Numbered from the stretch's first letter, positions 32,418 to 45,328 are shown. The stretch is 64,000 bases of DNA from Guptibacillus hwajinpoensis (GCF_029277305.1 NZ_CP119526.1); one strand, 5' to 3'. Made by a program: numbers and translations. The notes: generated from the letters alone by a model not told the origin.

Positions 32418-33848
32418 TTGCTAGACCAGCTAGAAAAAACAGCACGCAATCCGATTTTTGAGACTCTTGAAATGGGGTCTGAGGAGTGGTTCCAACGGTA
32501 TAAACAGTTTAGTAAAGATCAATCGGAGCATATTTTGTTGGATAGTACTCGTGGTGGTAGGTATAGTATGTTTGGCATGAAGGCTATCGCTCACCTTTAT
32601 GGAAGAGGATCTTTCCTAACGGTTACGGAATCCGGTGAAGAACCTAAGACGCAAGAAGGTAATTTATTGGATCTTATGCAGTTATGGATGCAGCAGAATG
32701 TGAGTAGTACAGATCACCGTTTACCTGACTTCCAGGGAGGGGCGATGGGATTTTTCAGTTATGATATCGTACGCCAAATAGAGAATTTACCAAACCTCTC
32801 TGATGACGACCTTGATCTTCCGGAACTGTCTTTTGTTGTCTACGAAGACGTTGGTGTATATGATCATGAAGAACAAAGATTGTGGTTCATTTCTCAAGTT
32901 GAGAAAGGACGGGAGCATGAAGGACGAGCTCGACTAACAACATATAAACAAGAGTGGACGAAACCGATTGATATTATTTCAAGTAAACCTTTTGTTCACA
33001 CAGAAAAAACGAAGCAATTCTTTTCAATGAGTGAAGAAACTTTTGCTAATGCAGTTCAAAAAGTGCAGGAGTATATCTCTAATGGAGATGTTTTTCAAGT
33101 GAACCTTTCACTGAGGGAATCGAGAACATTGCATAGTGATCCCTTATCGGTTTATGAGATGTTGAGAGAGATCAATCCCTCACCTTACATGTCTCTCATC
33201 CACACAGATTCATTCGATATTGTTAGTGCTTCTCCAGAGCTCCTTATAAAGAAAAAGGGACGTGAATTAAGCACAAGACCAATAGCGGGCACAAGGTCAC
33301 GTGGAAAAGATGATTCAGAAGATGTACGACTAGCGAGGACGCTGATTGAAAATGAAAAAGAGCGGGCTGAGCATGTGATGCTAGTTGATCTTGAGCGAAA
33401 TGATCTTGGGCGAGTCTGCACGTATGGAACTGTAGAAGTTGATGAATTCATGGTAATTGAAAAGTATTCACACGTTCAGCACATTGTTTCCAACGTTCGA
33501 GGCATTGCGTCTCCTAGCAGTACGGCATTTGATGCAATCAAAGCAACGTTTCCAGGTGGCACAATTACCGGTGCCCCCAAAATTAGAACGATGGAAATAA
33601 TCGAAGAACTTGAGCCTGTTCGTCGTGGCGTTTACACTGGTTCTATTGGGTGGATAGGTTTCAACGATGATATGGAATTGAACATCGCAATTCGTACGAT
33701 GTTAATTAAAGACCAAGTCGCGCACGTTCAAGCAGGTGCTGGCATTGTCATTGACTCTAATCCAGAAGCAGAATATAAAGAGTCGTTAAAAAAAGCAAGA
33801 GCACTTTGGAAAGCGAAAGAAATAAGTGAAGAGACTAGCGGAGATTAG
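32418..33848 (+). CDS. pabB: Aminodeoxychorismate synthase component I PabB
   Basis: This 476-residue chorismate-binding enzyme aminates chorismate to 4-amino-4-deoxychorismate for folate, with ammonia from PabA. Characteristic stretches are SYDIVRQIENLP, GDVFQVNLSLRE, RPIAGTRSRG, NEKERAEHVMLVDLERNDLGR, TFPGGTITGAPKIRTMEII and GAGIVIDSNPEAEY. The start is uncertain; the TTG at 32418 lies behind a weak agggtg. The 180 nt upstream have no strong promoter. It is the first gene of a seven-gene folate cluster, and its TAG stop is one triplet of the putative TRAP site for pabA. Confidence 0.93.
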   Translation: MLDQLEKTARNPIFETLEMGSEEWFQRYKQFSKDQSEHILLDSTRGGRYSMFGMKAIAHLYGRGSFLTVTESGEEPKTQEGNLLDLMQLWMQQNVSSTDHRLPDFQGGAMGFFSYDIVRQIENLPNLSDDDLDLPELSFVVYEDVGVYDHEEQRLWFISQVEKGREHEGRARLTTYKQEWTKPIDIISSKPFVHTEKTKQFFSMSEETFANAVQKVQEYISNGDVFQVNLSLRESRTLHSDPLSVYEMLREINPSPYMSLIHTDSFDIVSASPELLIKKKGRELSTRPIAGTRSRGKDDSEDVRLARTLIENEKERAEHVMLVDLERNDLGRVCTYGTVEVDEFMVIEKYSHVQHIVSNVRGIASPSSTAFDAIKATFPGGTITGAPKIRTMEIIEELEPVRRGVYTGSIGWIGFNDDMELNIAIRTMLIKDQVAHVQAGAGIVIDSNPEAEYKESLKKARALWKAKEISEETSGD

Positions 33849-33858
33849 CTTAGAGGAG
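33831..33858 (+). promoter_or_regulatory. Putative TRAP-binding site over the pabA ribosome binding site
   Basis: Six GAG/TAG triplets lie at exact 5-nt periodicity (2-nt spacers): GAG 33831, TAG 33836, GAG 33841, TAG 33846, TAG 33851, GAG 33856. The last overlaps the ribosome binding site ggagg at 33855-33859. This is the RNA pattern bound by the tryptophan-activated protein TRAP (MtrB). In B. subtilis TRAP blocks translation of the homologous trpG/pabA gene in the same way. An AAG at 33824 breaks the spacing. Confidence 0.7.
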
Positions 33859-33866
33859 GAATAATT

Positions 33867-34451
33867 ATGATTTTAATGATTGATAATTACGATTCATTTA
33901 CGTATAACCTTGTACAGTATTTGGGGGAGATGGGTGAGGAGCTCGTCGTAAAGCGAAATGACGAAATAACGATTAAGGAAATTGAAGAGATTGATCCAGC
34001 GTTTATTATGGTTTCACCTGGACCGTGCAGCCCGAATGAGGCAGGCATAAGTATGGAAGTCATCAAGCACTTTGCTGGCCGCATTCCTATTTTTGGGGTT
34101 TGTCTTGGACATCAGTCGATTGCACAAGTGTTCGGTGGAGATGTTGTTAAAGCTGATCGATTAATGCACGGTAAAACTTCCGAAATGAGCCATGATGGAA
34201 GAACCATTTTCCAAGGGATTCAGAATCCTTTCACCGCAACAAGGTATCATTCTTTAATTGTTAAAAAAGAAACCTTACCAGAATGCTTTGAAATTAGTGC
34301 TTGGACTGAGGAAGGCGAAATTATGGCTATCCGACATAAGGAGCTCGCTGTTGAAGGAGTGCAGTTCCATCCTGAATCCATTATGACGGGAACTGGAAAG
34401 ACGCTTCTCAAAAACTTTATTGATACACATCGGAAAGAGCCATGTTTATAA
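33867..34451 (+). CDS. pabA: Glutamine amidotransferase for p-aminobenzoate and anthranilate synthesis
   Basis: A 194-residue class I glutamine amidotransferase. The catalytic triad is Cys79 in GVCLGHQSI and His168/Glu170 in VQFHPES. It supplies ammonia to PabB and, in Bacillus, also to anthranilate synthase TrpE, which explains why a tryptophan-responsive control site lies over its ribosome binding site. ATG at 33867, 7 nt after ggagg. The pabC gene starts inside its last codons (10-nt overlap). Confidence 0.95.
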   Translation: MILMIDNYDSFTYNLVQYLGEMGEELVVKRNDEITIKEIEEIDPAFIMVSPGPCSPNEAGISMEVIKHFAGRIPIFGVCLGHQSIAQVFGGDVVKADRLMHGKTSEMSHDGRTIFQGIQNPFTATRYHSLIVKKETLPECFEISAWTEEGEIMAIRHKELAVEGVQFHPESIMTGTGKTLLKNFIDTHRKEPCL

Positions 34452-35296
34452 ACATTAACGGTAATATTATAGATGAGAGAGAAGCGGTCATTTCAGTTTA
34501 CGATCATGGTTATTTGTACGGTATCGGTGTTTTTGAGACGTTTCGCACATATAATGGTCATCCTTTTTTGTTTGATGATCATTTTGATCGATTGAAAGCA
34601 TCGCTCGAAGAATTACAGATTACGCTACCCTATACAAAACTGAAGCTCTTGGATGAGGTGAAGCGGACGATTCAGGCGAACGATATGGTGGATGCTTATG
34701 TTCGCTTAAACATATCCGCAGGATCAGGAGAAATAGGACTTCAAACAGAACCTTATCACTCACCTCAAATCATCATCTATGTAAAGCCTATTGGTGAACC
34801 AGTTCGTAAAGAGAAGCGTGGCGTCATTCTGTCACTGAGAAGAAACTCGCCTGAAGGAGCTGTACGGCTCAAGTCTCACCATTACTTAAATAATATTTTG
34901 GCGAAACGCGAAGTTGGAAATGATCCTTCTATAGAAGGCATTTTCCTCTCACAGGAAGGTGTGCTCGCTGAGGGAATTGTATCCAACTTATTCTGGATTA
35001 AGGAAGGCGTCTTATATACACCTGCTATAAGCACTGGTATATTAAATGGCATTACGCGCCAATACATTTTATACGCTGCACAGAAACTTGGAATAAAGGC
35101 CATAGAGGGTAGCTTTGAAAAAGAAGAACTGTTTGCAGCTGATGAAGCGTTTATTACGAACTCTATTCAAGAAATTGTTCCGCTATATCAGATCGAACAT
35201 GTGCTGTTACCTGGACTTGATGGTTCTGTCACGAACAGGCTCATCCACCACTATGAACAACACCGCATTTCGCTATTTAGTCGAACTGAATGCTAA
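34442..35296 (+). CDS. pabC: 4-amino-4-deoxychorismate lyase PabC
   Basis: This 284-residue fold-type IV PLP enzyme releases pyruvate to give p-aminobenzoate. The PLP Lys is in VRLKSHHYLNNILA (about K144); the glycine-rich EGIVSNLFWIKEG and TGILNGITRQYIL segments are typical of the class that also includes branched-chain and D-amino acid aminotransferases. Operon context decides for PabC. The ATG is embedded in the end of pabA, so translation is coupled. Confidence 0.93.
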   Translation: MFININGNIIDEREAVISVYDHGYLYGIGVFETFRTYNGHPFLFDDHFDRLKASLEELQITLPYTKLKLLDEVKRTIQANDMVDAYVRLNISAGSGEIGLQTEPYHSPQIIIYVKPIGEPVRKEKRGVILSLRRNSPEGAVRLKSHHYLNNILAKREVGNDPSIEGIFLSQEGVLAEGIVSNLFWIKEGVLYTPAISTGILNGITRQYILYAAQKLGIKAIEGSFEKEELFAADEAFITNSIQEIVPLYQIEHVLLPGLDGSVTNRLIHHYEQHRISLFSRTEC

Positions 35297-35329
35297 CCAA
35301 GAACATATGGACATAAAGGAGTGAGCCGT

Positions 35330-36190
35330 TTGACGACGGTAATGAATAAACAAACGAATCATCCTATGGTGATGGAGTGGCGGGATAGCTTAATCGATTG
35401 GAATCAGAAAACATGGATCATGGGGATTTTAAACGCAACGCCTGATTCTTTTTCAGACGGTGGAGAGTATAACACGGTCGATCACGCAGTAGCTCATGCT
35501 TTACAACTTGTAGAGGAAGGCGCCGATCTTATTGATATTGGAGGGGAATCTACTCGTCCCGGTGCTACACCGGTATCATTAGAAGAAGAGCTTAATCGTG
35601 TCATTCCAGTTATAAAAGCCGTAAGAAAAGTGGTCGATGTTCCCATTTCAATTGACACTTACAAAGCAGAAGTGGCTGATCAGGCAATATTAGCAGGTGC
35701 CGATATCATTAACGATGTATGGGGAGCTAAAGCTGATAGTGAAATGGCGAAAGTAGCTGCATCCCATGCAGTTCCAATTATCTTAATGCATAATCGTTAT
35801 GATGCAGACTATGGTGACATAATGGAAGATATAAAAGCGGATGTGGAAGAAAGTATTGCGATTGCACTTGAAGCGGGTGTATCTGATCGTAACATCATTC
35901 TAGATCCAGGTATCGGTTTTGCCAAAACGCATGAACAAAATCTTGAAGTGATGAGAAGGTTAGACGAGTTTGCAGCGATTGGCTATCCAGTCTTACTAGG
36001 AACGTCAAGGAAATCAATTGTAGCAAAAACGTTAAATACACCACCGGACGACAGGGTTGAGGGAACAGGTGCTACTGTCTGTCTTGGAATAGAGCGAGGT
36101 TGTCACATTATCCGAGTACACGATGTAAAGCCTATTGTACGAATGGCAAGAATGATGGATGCTATGCTCAAGCCACAAATGAATTACTAA
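35330..36190 (+). CDS. folP: Dihydropteroate synthase
   Basis: This 286-residue TIM-barrel enzyme joins p-aminobenzoate and dihydropterin pyrophosphate and is the target of sulfonamides. Diagnostic motifs are IMGILNATPDSFSDGG, DIGGESTRPGATPVSLEEE, PISIDTYKAEVADQA, NDVWGA, ILDPGIGFAKT and LLGTSRKS. I take the TTG at 35330, 8 nt behind aaaggag; the GTG at 35321 overlaps that site. It lies 33 nt after pabC in the folate cluster (sul in B. subtilis). Confidence 0.95.
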   Translation: MTTVMNKQTNHPMVMEWRDSLIDWNQKTWIMGILNATPDSFSDGGEYNTVDHAVAHALQLVEEGADLIDIGGESTRPGATPVSLEEELNRVIPVIKAVRKVVDVPISIDTYKAEVADQAILAGADIINDVWGAKADSEMAKVAASHAVPIILMHNRYDADYGDIMEDIKADVEESIAIALEAGVSDRNIILDPGIGFAKTHEQNLEVMRRLDEFAAIGYPVLLGTSRKSIVAKTLNTPPDDRVEGTGATVCLGIERGCHIIRVHDVKPIVRMARMMDAMLKPQMNY

Positions 36191-36207
36191 TCAGGAGGAT
36201 GAAGCGA

Positions 36208-36573
36208 ATGGATAAGATCTATTTAAACGGAATGAAGTTTTATGGCTATCACGGAGTCTTTCCCGAGGAAAACAAGCTTGGTCAGCGTTTCTGTGTAGAT
36301 TTGACACTTGAAGCTGATCTTTCGAAGGCAAGTGAATCAGATGATCTTAATTATACGGTTAATTATGCCGATGCTTATAATACGATTAAAGCAATTGTAG
36401 AGGGAGAACCAAGAAAATTAGTTGAAACTATTGCTGAAGAAATTACAACTAAGATGTTTAAGACATTTGAAATTGTCGAAGCTTGTACAGTTAAAGTAAT
36501 TAAACCAGATCCACCAATTGATGGTCATTATGACTCAGTGGCAATTGAGATGAAGAGGGAACGGAATGAATAG
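36208..36573 (+). CDS. folB: Dihydroneopterin aldolase
   Basis: A 121-residue enzyme that cleaves dihydroneopterin to 6-hydroxymethyl-dihydropterin. It has the family motifs FYGYHGVFPEE near the start, LNYTVNYADAYNTIK, and a C-terminal VKVIKPDPPIDGHYDSVAIEMKR, where the Lys before PDPPI is catalytic in homologues. The ATG at 36208 follows aggagga. The folK start lies inside its last codons. Confidence 0.95.
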   Translation: MDKIYLNGMKFYGYHGVFPEENKLGQRFCVDLTLEADLSKASESDDLNYTVNYADAYNTIKAIVEGEPRKLVETIAEEITTKMFKTFEIVEACTVKVIKPDPPIDGHYDSVAIEMKRERNE

Positions 36574-37090
36574 TGTGTATATTGGGATTGGTTCCAATAT
36601 TGGGGATCGAGAGAGTTACATTAAAACATCCCTTAAAAGAATTCAAGAGTATCCTGGGGTAGATATCGCTGATGTGTCCTCCCTGTATGAAACGGCCCCG
36701 GTAGGTGTAACGGAGCAGGCTGCTTTTTTGAATATGGTCGCGTTTCTAGAAACCGAAATGAATGCCTTTCAGCTATTAGAAATTCTTCAAGGAATCGAAC
36801 AGTCTCTCGGTAGAGAACGAGATATTCGCTGGGGACCTCGAACAATAGATCTTGACATATTACTCTATAATCACGAAAATATTGTAGCAGAGGGTCTCGT
36901 GATTCCACATCCTAGACTTTTAGAGCGAGGTTTTGTGATTATTCCTCTTCACGAACTTAGTCCGGATGCCACTATTCCAACTACAAACAAAAGAATTGAT
37001 TCTTATCTTGACCACATAGAAGATAAAGAAGGTGTACGTCTATGGAAGAAGAAGTCTGCGGGAGACGTATTCGCGCTTTTCGAAAGTTAA
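36566..37090 (+). CDS. folK: Hydroxymethyldihydropterin pyrophosphokinase
   Basis: A 174-residue HPPK that transfers pyrophosphate from ATP to hydroxymethyl-dihydropterin, giving the FolP substrate. Motifs are YIGIGSNIGDRESY near the N-terminus, ETAPVGVTEQAAFLNMV, and RWGPRTIDLDILLY, which contains the two magnesium-binding Asp residues. It overlaps folB by 8 nt and yazB by 49 nt. Confidence 0.95.
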   Translation: MNSVYIGIGSNIGDRESYIKTSLKRIQEYPGVDIADVSSLYETAPVGVTEQAAFLNMVAFLETEMNAFQLLEILQGIEQSLGRERDIRWGPRTIDLDILLYNHENIVAEGLVIPHPRLLERGFVIIPLHELSPDATIPTTNKRIDSYLDHIEDKEGVRLWKKKSAGDVFALFES

Positions 37091-37266
37091 AAGGTTATAC
37101 TCAGGAGCAGCTTGCTAAACAACTGGGTATCTCGGTTTCGATATTAGGGGAGATTGAGCGCGGAAATCGAAAGCCGACCAAAGATTTTATGCAATTAGTA
37201 GCTGAGCAGCTTAGAGTGCCGCTACGCGAGCTCTTTCCTACTGAAGAGAACCAAGGAATGAGATGA
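37042..37266 (+). CDS. yazB: Small XRE-family helix-turn-helix protein YazB
   Basis: This 74-residue protein is essentially one Cro/C1-type helix-turn-helix domain: RRIRAFRKLKGYTQEQLAKQLGISVSILGEIERGNRKPT. The start lies 49 nt inside folK in another frame. It is conserved at this place in Bacillus, but its target is unknown; a role in regulating the folate operon is only a guess. In B. subtilis dusB (yacF) follows; here there is no such gene. Confidence 0.85.
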   Translation: MEEEVCGRRIRAFRKLKGYTQEQLAKQLGISVSILGEIERGNRKPTKDFMQLVAEQLRVPLRELFPTEENQGMR

Positions 37267-37539
37267 AGGCATATTAGAAGCTAGTCCGTTAACACTTATT
37301 TTGGGTGTTAGCGCTAATGGCTGTTGTATGAAGAAGATAAATACTAGAGATGGTCTTGCTGAACTCCTATACGGATAATTCAAGAGATTGAATTGAAACT
37401 AGCCGTTTGACTTTCGAACTAGCATTTTCTATACTACAGCTAGGAAATGACAAACTGCCAGTAAGAATACTGGCAGTTTTCTTCATATATGCCTCGATAC
37501 ACCCGGGGCGTTTGTCATTGATAATATGCACGGCAATGC
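37267..37539 (+). other. Gene-free interval yazB-lysS (dusB absent)
   Basis: I see no open frame of note here, and no stretch resembling DusB. It contains a weak hairpin taacac/gtgtta at 37290-37310 without T-run, and the terminator listed at 37452. The terminator makes the folate cluster transcriptionally separate from lysS. Confidence 0.5.
37452..37483 (+). terminator. Intrinsic terminator of the folate operon
   Basis: Perfect stem aaactgccagt/actggcagttt with a 6-nt loop, then a T-rich stretch. Confidence 0.85.
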
Positions 37540-37568
37540 TTGCTATTCATCCTGCTTTCCGATAAAGT
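37540..37568 (+). promoter_or_regulatory. Sigma-A promoter of lysS
   Basis: TTGCTA (37540-37545), 17-nt spacer, TAAAGT (37563-37568), about 39 nt before the start codon. No T-box is present. Confidence 0.5.
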
Positions 37569-37606
37569 AATAGCGGGATAAACATAGATTGACAGGAGTG
37601 ATAGAG

Positions 37607-39100
37607 ATGAGTCAGGAGCTTGAACTAAATGATCTTCTAAAAGTAAGAAGAGAAAAACTTGACGTTCTTAAGAATAATAACATTGATCCGTTCGGACATC
37701 GATTCGACCGATCTCATACTGCAAGCAAAATGCTAGAAGAGTTCGATTCCTTCACAAAGGAAGAACTTGCTGAACAAGAAAAGACTGTTTCATTAGCTGG
37801 TAGAATTATGACGAAGCGAGGAAAAGGGAAAGCCGGATTCGCGCACGTACAAGATCTAACTGGTCAAATTCAGTTCTATGTTCGTAAAGATGCAGTAGGT
37901 GATGAGCAATACGAACTATTCGATTCAATGGATATTGGAGATATTATCGGTGTTAGTGGTGAAGCGTTTAAAACAAAAGTAGGCGAACTATCTGTAAAGG
38001 TAAGCGACTTGCAGCTGCTTTCTAAATCACTTCGTCCACTTCCAGATAAATTTCATGGCTTAAAAGATGTAGAGCAGCGCTATCGTCAGCGTTATTTAGA
38101 TCTCATCATGAGTCCTGAATCGAAACAAACGTTTATTGCAAGAAGTCGCATTATCCAATCAATGAGACGCTATCTAGATGATCAAGGGTTTCTTGAAGTG
38201 GAAACTCCTATGATGCATTCTATTCCAGGCGGAGCATCTGCACGTCCGTTTGTCACGCATCATAATGCACTTGATATGGAATTGTATATGCGTATTGCGA
38301 TAGAACTACATTTGAAGAGATTGATCGTTGGCGGTATGGAACGCGTATATGAAATAGGTCGCGTCTTCCGTAATGAGGGCGTATCAACTCGACACAATCC
38401 TGAGTTCACAATGTTAGAACTTTATGAAGCCTACGCTGATTATAAAGATGTAATGTCTTTAACCGAGCAAATGGTTGCTCATATTGCGAAAGAAGTAACA
38501 GGCTCTACAACAGTCCAATATGGTGAAGATGAAATAAATCTAGAACCTGAATGGAAGAGACTTCATATGGTAGACGCAGTGAAAGAAGTAACAGGCGTAG
38601 ACTTCTGGCAGCAAATGACTGATGAAGAAGCTCGTGACCTAGCAAAAGAGCACGGTGTAGATGTTAAAGAAACAATGGATTTTGGACATGTTGTAAATGA
38701 ATTCTTCGAACAAAAAGTAGAAGATACTTTAATCCAACCTACATTCGTTTATGGTCATCCTGTTTCTATTTCACCACTAGCAAAGAAAAATCCTGAAGAT
38801 GGTCGATTTACAGATCGATTCGAATTATTCATTGTTGCACGTGAACATGCAAATGCATTTACTGAGCTCAACGATCCAATCGATCAAAGAGAGCGTTTTG
38901 AAGCACAGCTTGTTGAACGTGAACAGGGTAATGATGAAGCACACATGATGGATCATGATTTTATTGAGGCTCTCGAATACGGACTACCTCCAACCGGAGG
39001 GCTTGGAATCGGGATAGATCGTCTTGTTATGCTATTAACTAATGCACCTTCTATTAGAGATGTGCTGCTTTTCCCTCAAATGAGAAACACCGAAAGATAA
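37607..39100 (+). CDS. lysS: Lysyl-tRNA synthetase, class II
   Basis: This 497-residue class IIb synthetase has an OB-fold anticodon-binding domain (about 60-170: VSLAGRIMTKRGKGKAGFAHVQDLTGQIQFYV) and a class II catalytic core with motif 2 (YEIGRVFRNEGVSTRHNPEFTMLELY) and motif 3 (GLGIGIDRLVMLLT). The ATG at 37607 follows acaggagtg. The tRNA-Lys gene lies 5.8 kb downstream. Confidence 0.97.
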   Translation: MSQELELNDLLKVRREKLDVLKNNNIDPFGHRFDRSHTASKMLEEFDSFTKEELAEQEKTVSLAGRIMTKRGKGKAGFAHVQDLTGQIQFYVRKDAVGDEQYELFDSMDIGDIIGVSGEAFKTKVGELSVKVSDLQLLSKSLRPLPDKFHGLKDVEQRYRQRYLDLIMSPESKQTFIARSRIIQSMRRYLDDQGFLEVETPMMHSIPGGASARPFVTHHNALDMELYMRIAIELHLKRLIVGGMERVYEIGRVFRNEGVSTRHNPEFTMLELYEAYADYKDVMSLTEQMVAHIAKEVTGSTTVQYGEDEINLEPEWKRLHMVDAVKEVTGVDFWQQMTDEEARDLAKEHGVDVKETMDFGHVVNEFFEQKVEDTLIQPTFVYGHPVSISPLAKKNPEDGRFTDRFELFIVAREHANAFTELNDPIDQRERFEAQLVEREQGNDEAHMMDHDFIEALEYGLPPTGGLGIGIDRLVMLLTNAPSIRDVLLFPQMRNTER

Positions 39101-39110
39101 TAGGTTAAGA

Positions 39111-39139
39111 ATGAAGCCCTAACGAGGGCTTCATTTTTT
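39111..39139 (+). terminator. Intrinsic terminator after lysS
   Basis: Stem atgaagccct/agggcttcat with tetraloop aacg and a T-run. Confidence 0.92.
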
Positions 39140-39161
39140 AATTCTTTTTTTAGAAAAAGTA

Positions 39162-39274
39162 TTGCGTGGTTTAATTTTACATGGTATATTAATACTCGCC
39201 GTTAAAAACACGGCATCAACGATTTAAATAATTTTAAAAAGTTGTTGACGCAAACTTACTTGATATGTTATATT
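39162..39274 (+). promoter_or_regulatory. Tandem P1/P2 promoters of the first rRNA operon
   Basis: P1: TTGCGT (39162-39167), 17 nt, TATATT (39185-39190) with TGG extension. P2: TTGACG (39245-39250), 18 nt, TATATT (39269-39274) with TGT extension. Tandem promoters are usual for rRNA operons of Bacillus. Confidence 0.8.
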
Positions 39275-39314
39275 AGTAAAGTCGCTGAAAACGACATTAA
39301 AAAAACGAATTGAT

Positions 39315-39344
39315 CTTTGAAAACTGAACGAAACGCCATGTAAG
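39315..39344 (+). other. Pre-16S processing stem, 5' strand (operon 1)
   Basis: This 30-nt leader segment is complementary, with few mismatches, to 40984-41014 behind the 16S gene. It would form the RNase III stem of pre-16S rRNA. The same leader recurs before the second 16S gene (45495-45524). Confidence 0.75.
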
Positions 39345-39394
39345 TAGTTGTTTCTACGGAAACAAAACATTGTTTTAAAAGCTAGATTAAGCTT

Positions 39395-40950
<1,556 letters not shown>

Positions 40951-41056
40951 TGGAGAATTACGAAGGTAACTTACGTTACCAACCTTACATGAGCGTTTCG
41001 TTTAGTTTTGAAAGAGCAATCCTCTTTCATTATAAATACTGTTAATTATCCTTTAT

Positions 41057-41133
<77 letters not shown>

Positions 41134-41190
41134 TAAAGACAAAATTGACACCAAGATTACCGTTTGGTATATTATCTCTTGGGCAAAAAT

Positions 41191-41266
41191 GGGGCCTTAG
41201 CTCAGCTGGGAGAGCGCCTGCCTTGCACGCAGGAGGTCAGCGGTTCGATCCCGCTAGGCTCCACCA
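41191..41266 (+). tRNA. trnA: tRNA-Ala (TGC)
   Basis: 76 nt with encoded CCA; anticodon TGC in loop CTTGCAC. Second tRNA of the 16S-23S spacer. The tRNA-Ala at 45329 has the same sequence. Confidence 0.97.
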
Positions 41267-41319
41267 ATTACATCTACTATTGTATTGTACGTTTGTATAA
41301 TCGATTGGTAGCATTGTTC

Positions 41320-41338
41320 CTTGAAAACTAGATAGCAT
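41320..41338 (+). other. Pre-23S processing stem, 5' strand (operon 1)
   Basis: ccttgaaaactagatagca pairs with its near-perfect complement at 44506-44524 behind the 23S gene. This is the precursor stem cut by RNase III or Mini-III. The same pair flanks the second 23S. Confidence 0.8.
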
Positions 41339-41429
41339 AAACAACGACATCCAATAAGAATTATTTTTTATGCAACACTTAGTAATAACTCGAGGAGTTA
41401 GCTTGAGCAATCAAGTCTAATGAATCTAA

Positions 41430-44358
<2,929 letters not shown>

Positions 44359-44539
44359 AAAAAACGAAAAGCGAAGTGAGCCGTTTAAATCCGACAAGCG
44401 TTGGAAGCTTTTGAGTCAGACGCGCTTTATGCGTCAGGCGAAAAAGGTGAAACGATCGAAGATTTGGCTCACGTAGCTAGACATTCTTATTGGAATCGTT
44501 GGAAGTGCTATCTAGTTTTCAGGGAGCAAACCCTGTTAG
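44359..44539 (+). other. 23S-5S spacer of operon 1
   Basis: 181 nt with a long-range helix gtgagcc/ggctcac and an inner hairpin around gacgcgctttatgcgtc. It differs in sequence from the spacer of operon 2 in its middle but shares the processing stem at 44506-44524. Confidence 0.6.
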
Positions 44540-44656
<117 letters not shown>

Positions 44657-44665
44657 TTATATAGT

Positions 44666-44741
44666 GGAGGATTAGCTCAGCTGGGAGAGCATCTGCCTTA
44701 CAAGCAGAGGGTCGGCGGTTCGAGCCCGTCATCCTCCACCA
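44666..44741 (+). tRNA. trnV: tRNA-Val (TAC)
   Basis: 76 nt with CCA, anticodon loop CTTACAA. First of eight tRNA genes between the rRNA operons, with no promoter of its own; it is probably read through from operon 1. Confidence 0.97.
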
Positions 44742-44775
44742 TATTTTTCTTATAACCCGTAAGGGTACATATATT

Positions 44776-44851
<76 letters not shown>

Positions 44852-44868
44852 GCTTTTCTTATTGAAAA

Positions 44869-44944
44869 GAGCCATTAGCTCAGTTGGTAGAGCATCTGAC
44901 TTTTAATCAGAGGGTCGAAGGTTCGAGTCCTTCATGGCTCACCA
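44869..44944 (+). tRNA. trnK: tRNA-Lys (TTT)
   Basis: 76 nt with CCA, anticodon loop CTTTTAA. Confidence 0.97.
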
Positions 44945-44951
44945 TTTATTT

Positions 44952-45036
44952 GCGGGTGTGGCGGAATTGGCAGACGCGCTAGACTTAGGATCTAGTGTCT
45001 TACGACGTGGGGGTTCAAGTCCCTTCACCCGCACCA
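44952..45036 (+). tRNA. trnL: tRNA-Leu (TAG)
   Basis: 85 nt with CCA and a long variable arm, anticodon loop CTTAGGA. B. subtilis has a second tRNA-Leu in this cluster after tRNA-Gly; it is absent here. Confidence 0.97.
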
Positions 45037-45039
45037 ATT

Positions 45040-45114
45040 GCGGAAGTAGTTCAGTGGTAGAACATCACCTTGCCAAGGTGGGGGTCGCGGGTTCGAATCC
45101 CGTCTTCCGCTCCA
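45040..45114 (+). tRNA. trnG: tRNA-Gly (GCC)
   Basis: 75 nt with CCA, anticodon GCC; only 3 nt behind tRNA-Leu. Confidence 0.97.
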
Positions 45115-45137
45115 ACTTTATCAATACATTAAAATAT

Positions 45138-45214
<77 letters not shown>

Positions 45215-45240
45215 ATTTTTATTTTCATCTTTCTTTTAAA

Positions 45241-45317
45241 CGGGAAGTAGCTCAGCTTGGTAGAGCACTTGGTTTGGGACCAAGGGGTCGCAGGTTCAAA
45301 TCCTGTCTTCCCGACCA
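45241..45317 (+). tRNA. trnP: tRNA-Pro (TGG)
   Basis: 77 nt with CCA, anticodon loop TTTGGGA. Confidence 0.97.
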
Positions 45318-45328
45318 TTTTTACCAAC

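Noticed and set aside
37267..37451. Degraded dusB gene between yazB and lysS
   Set aside because: No segment in any frame gives recognisable DusB sequence; there are frequent stops and no motif.
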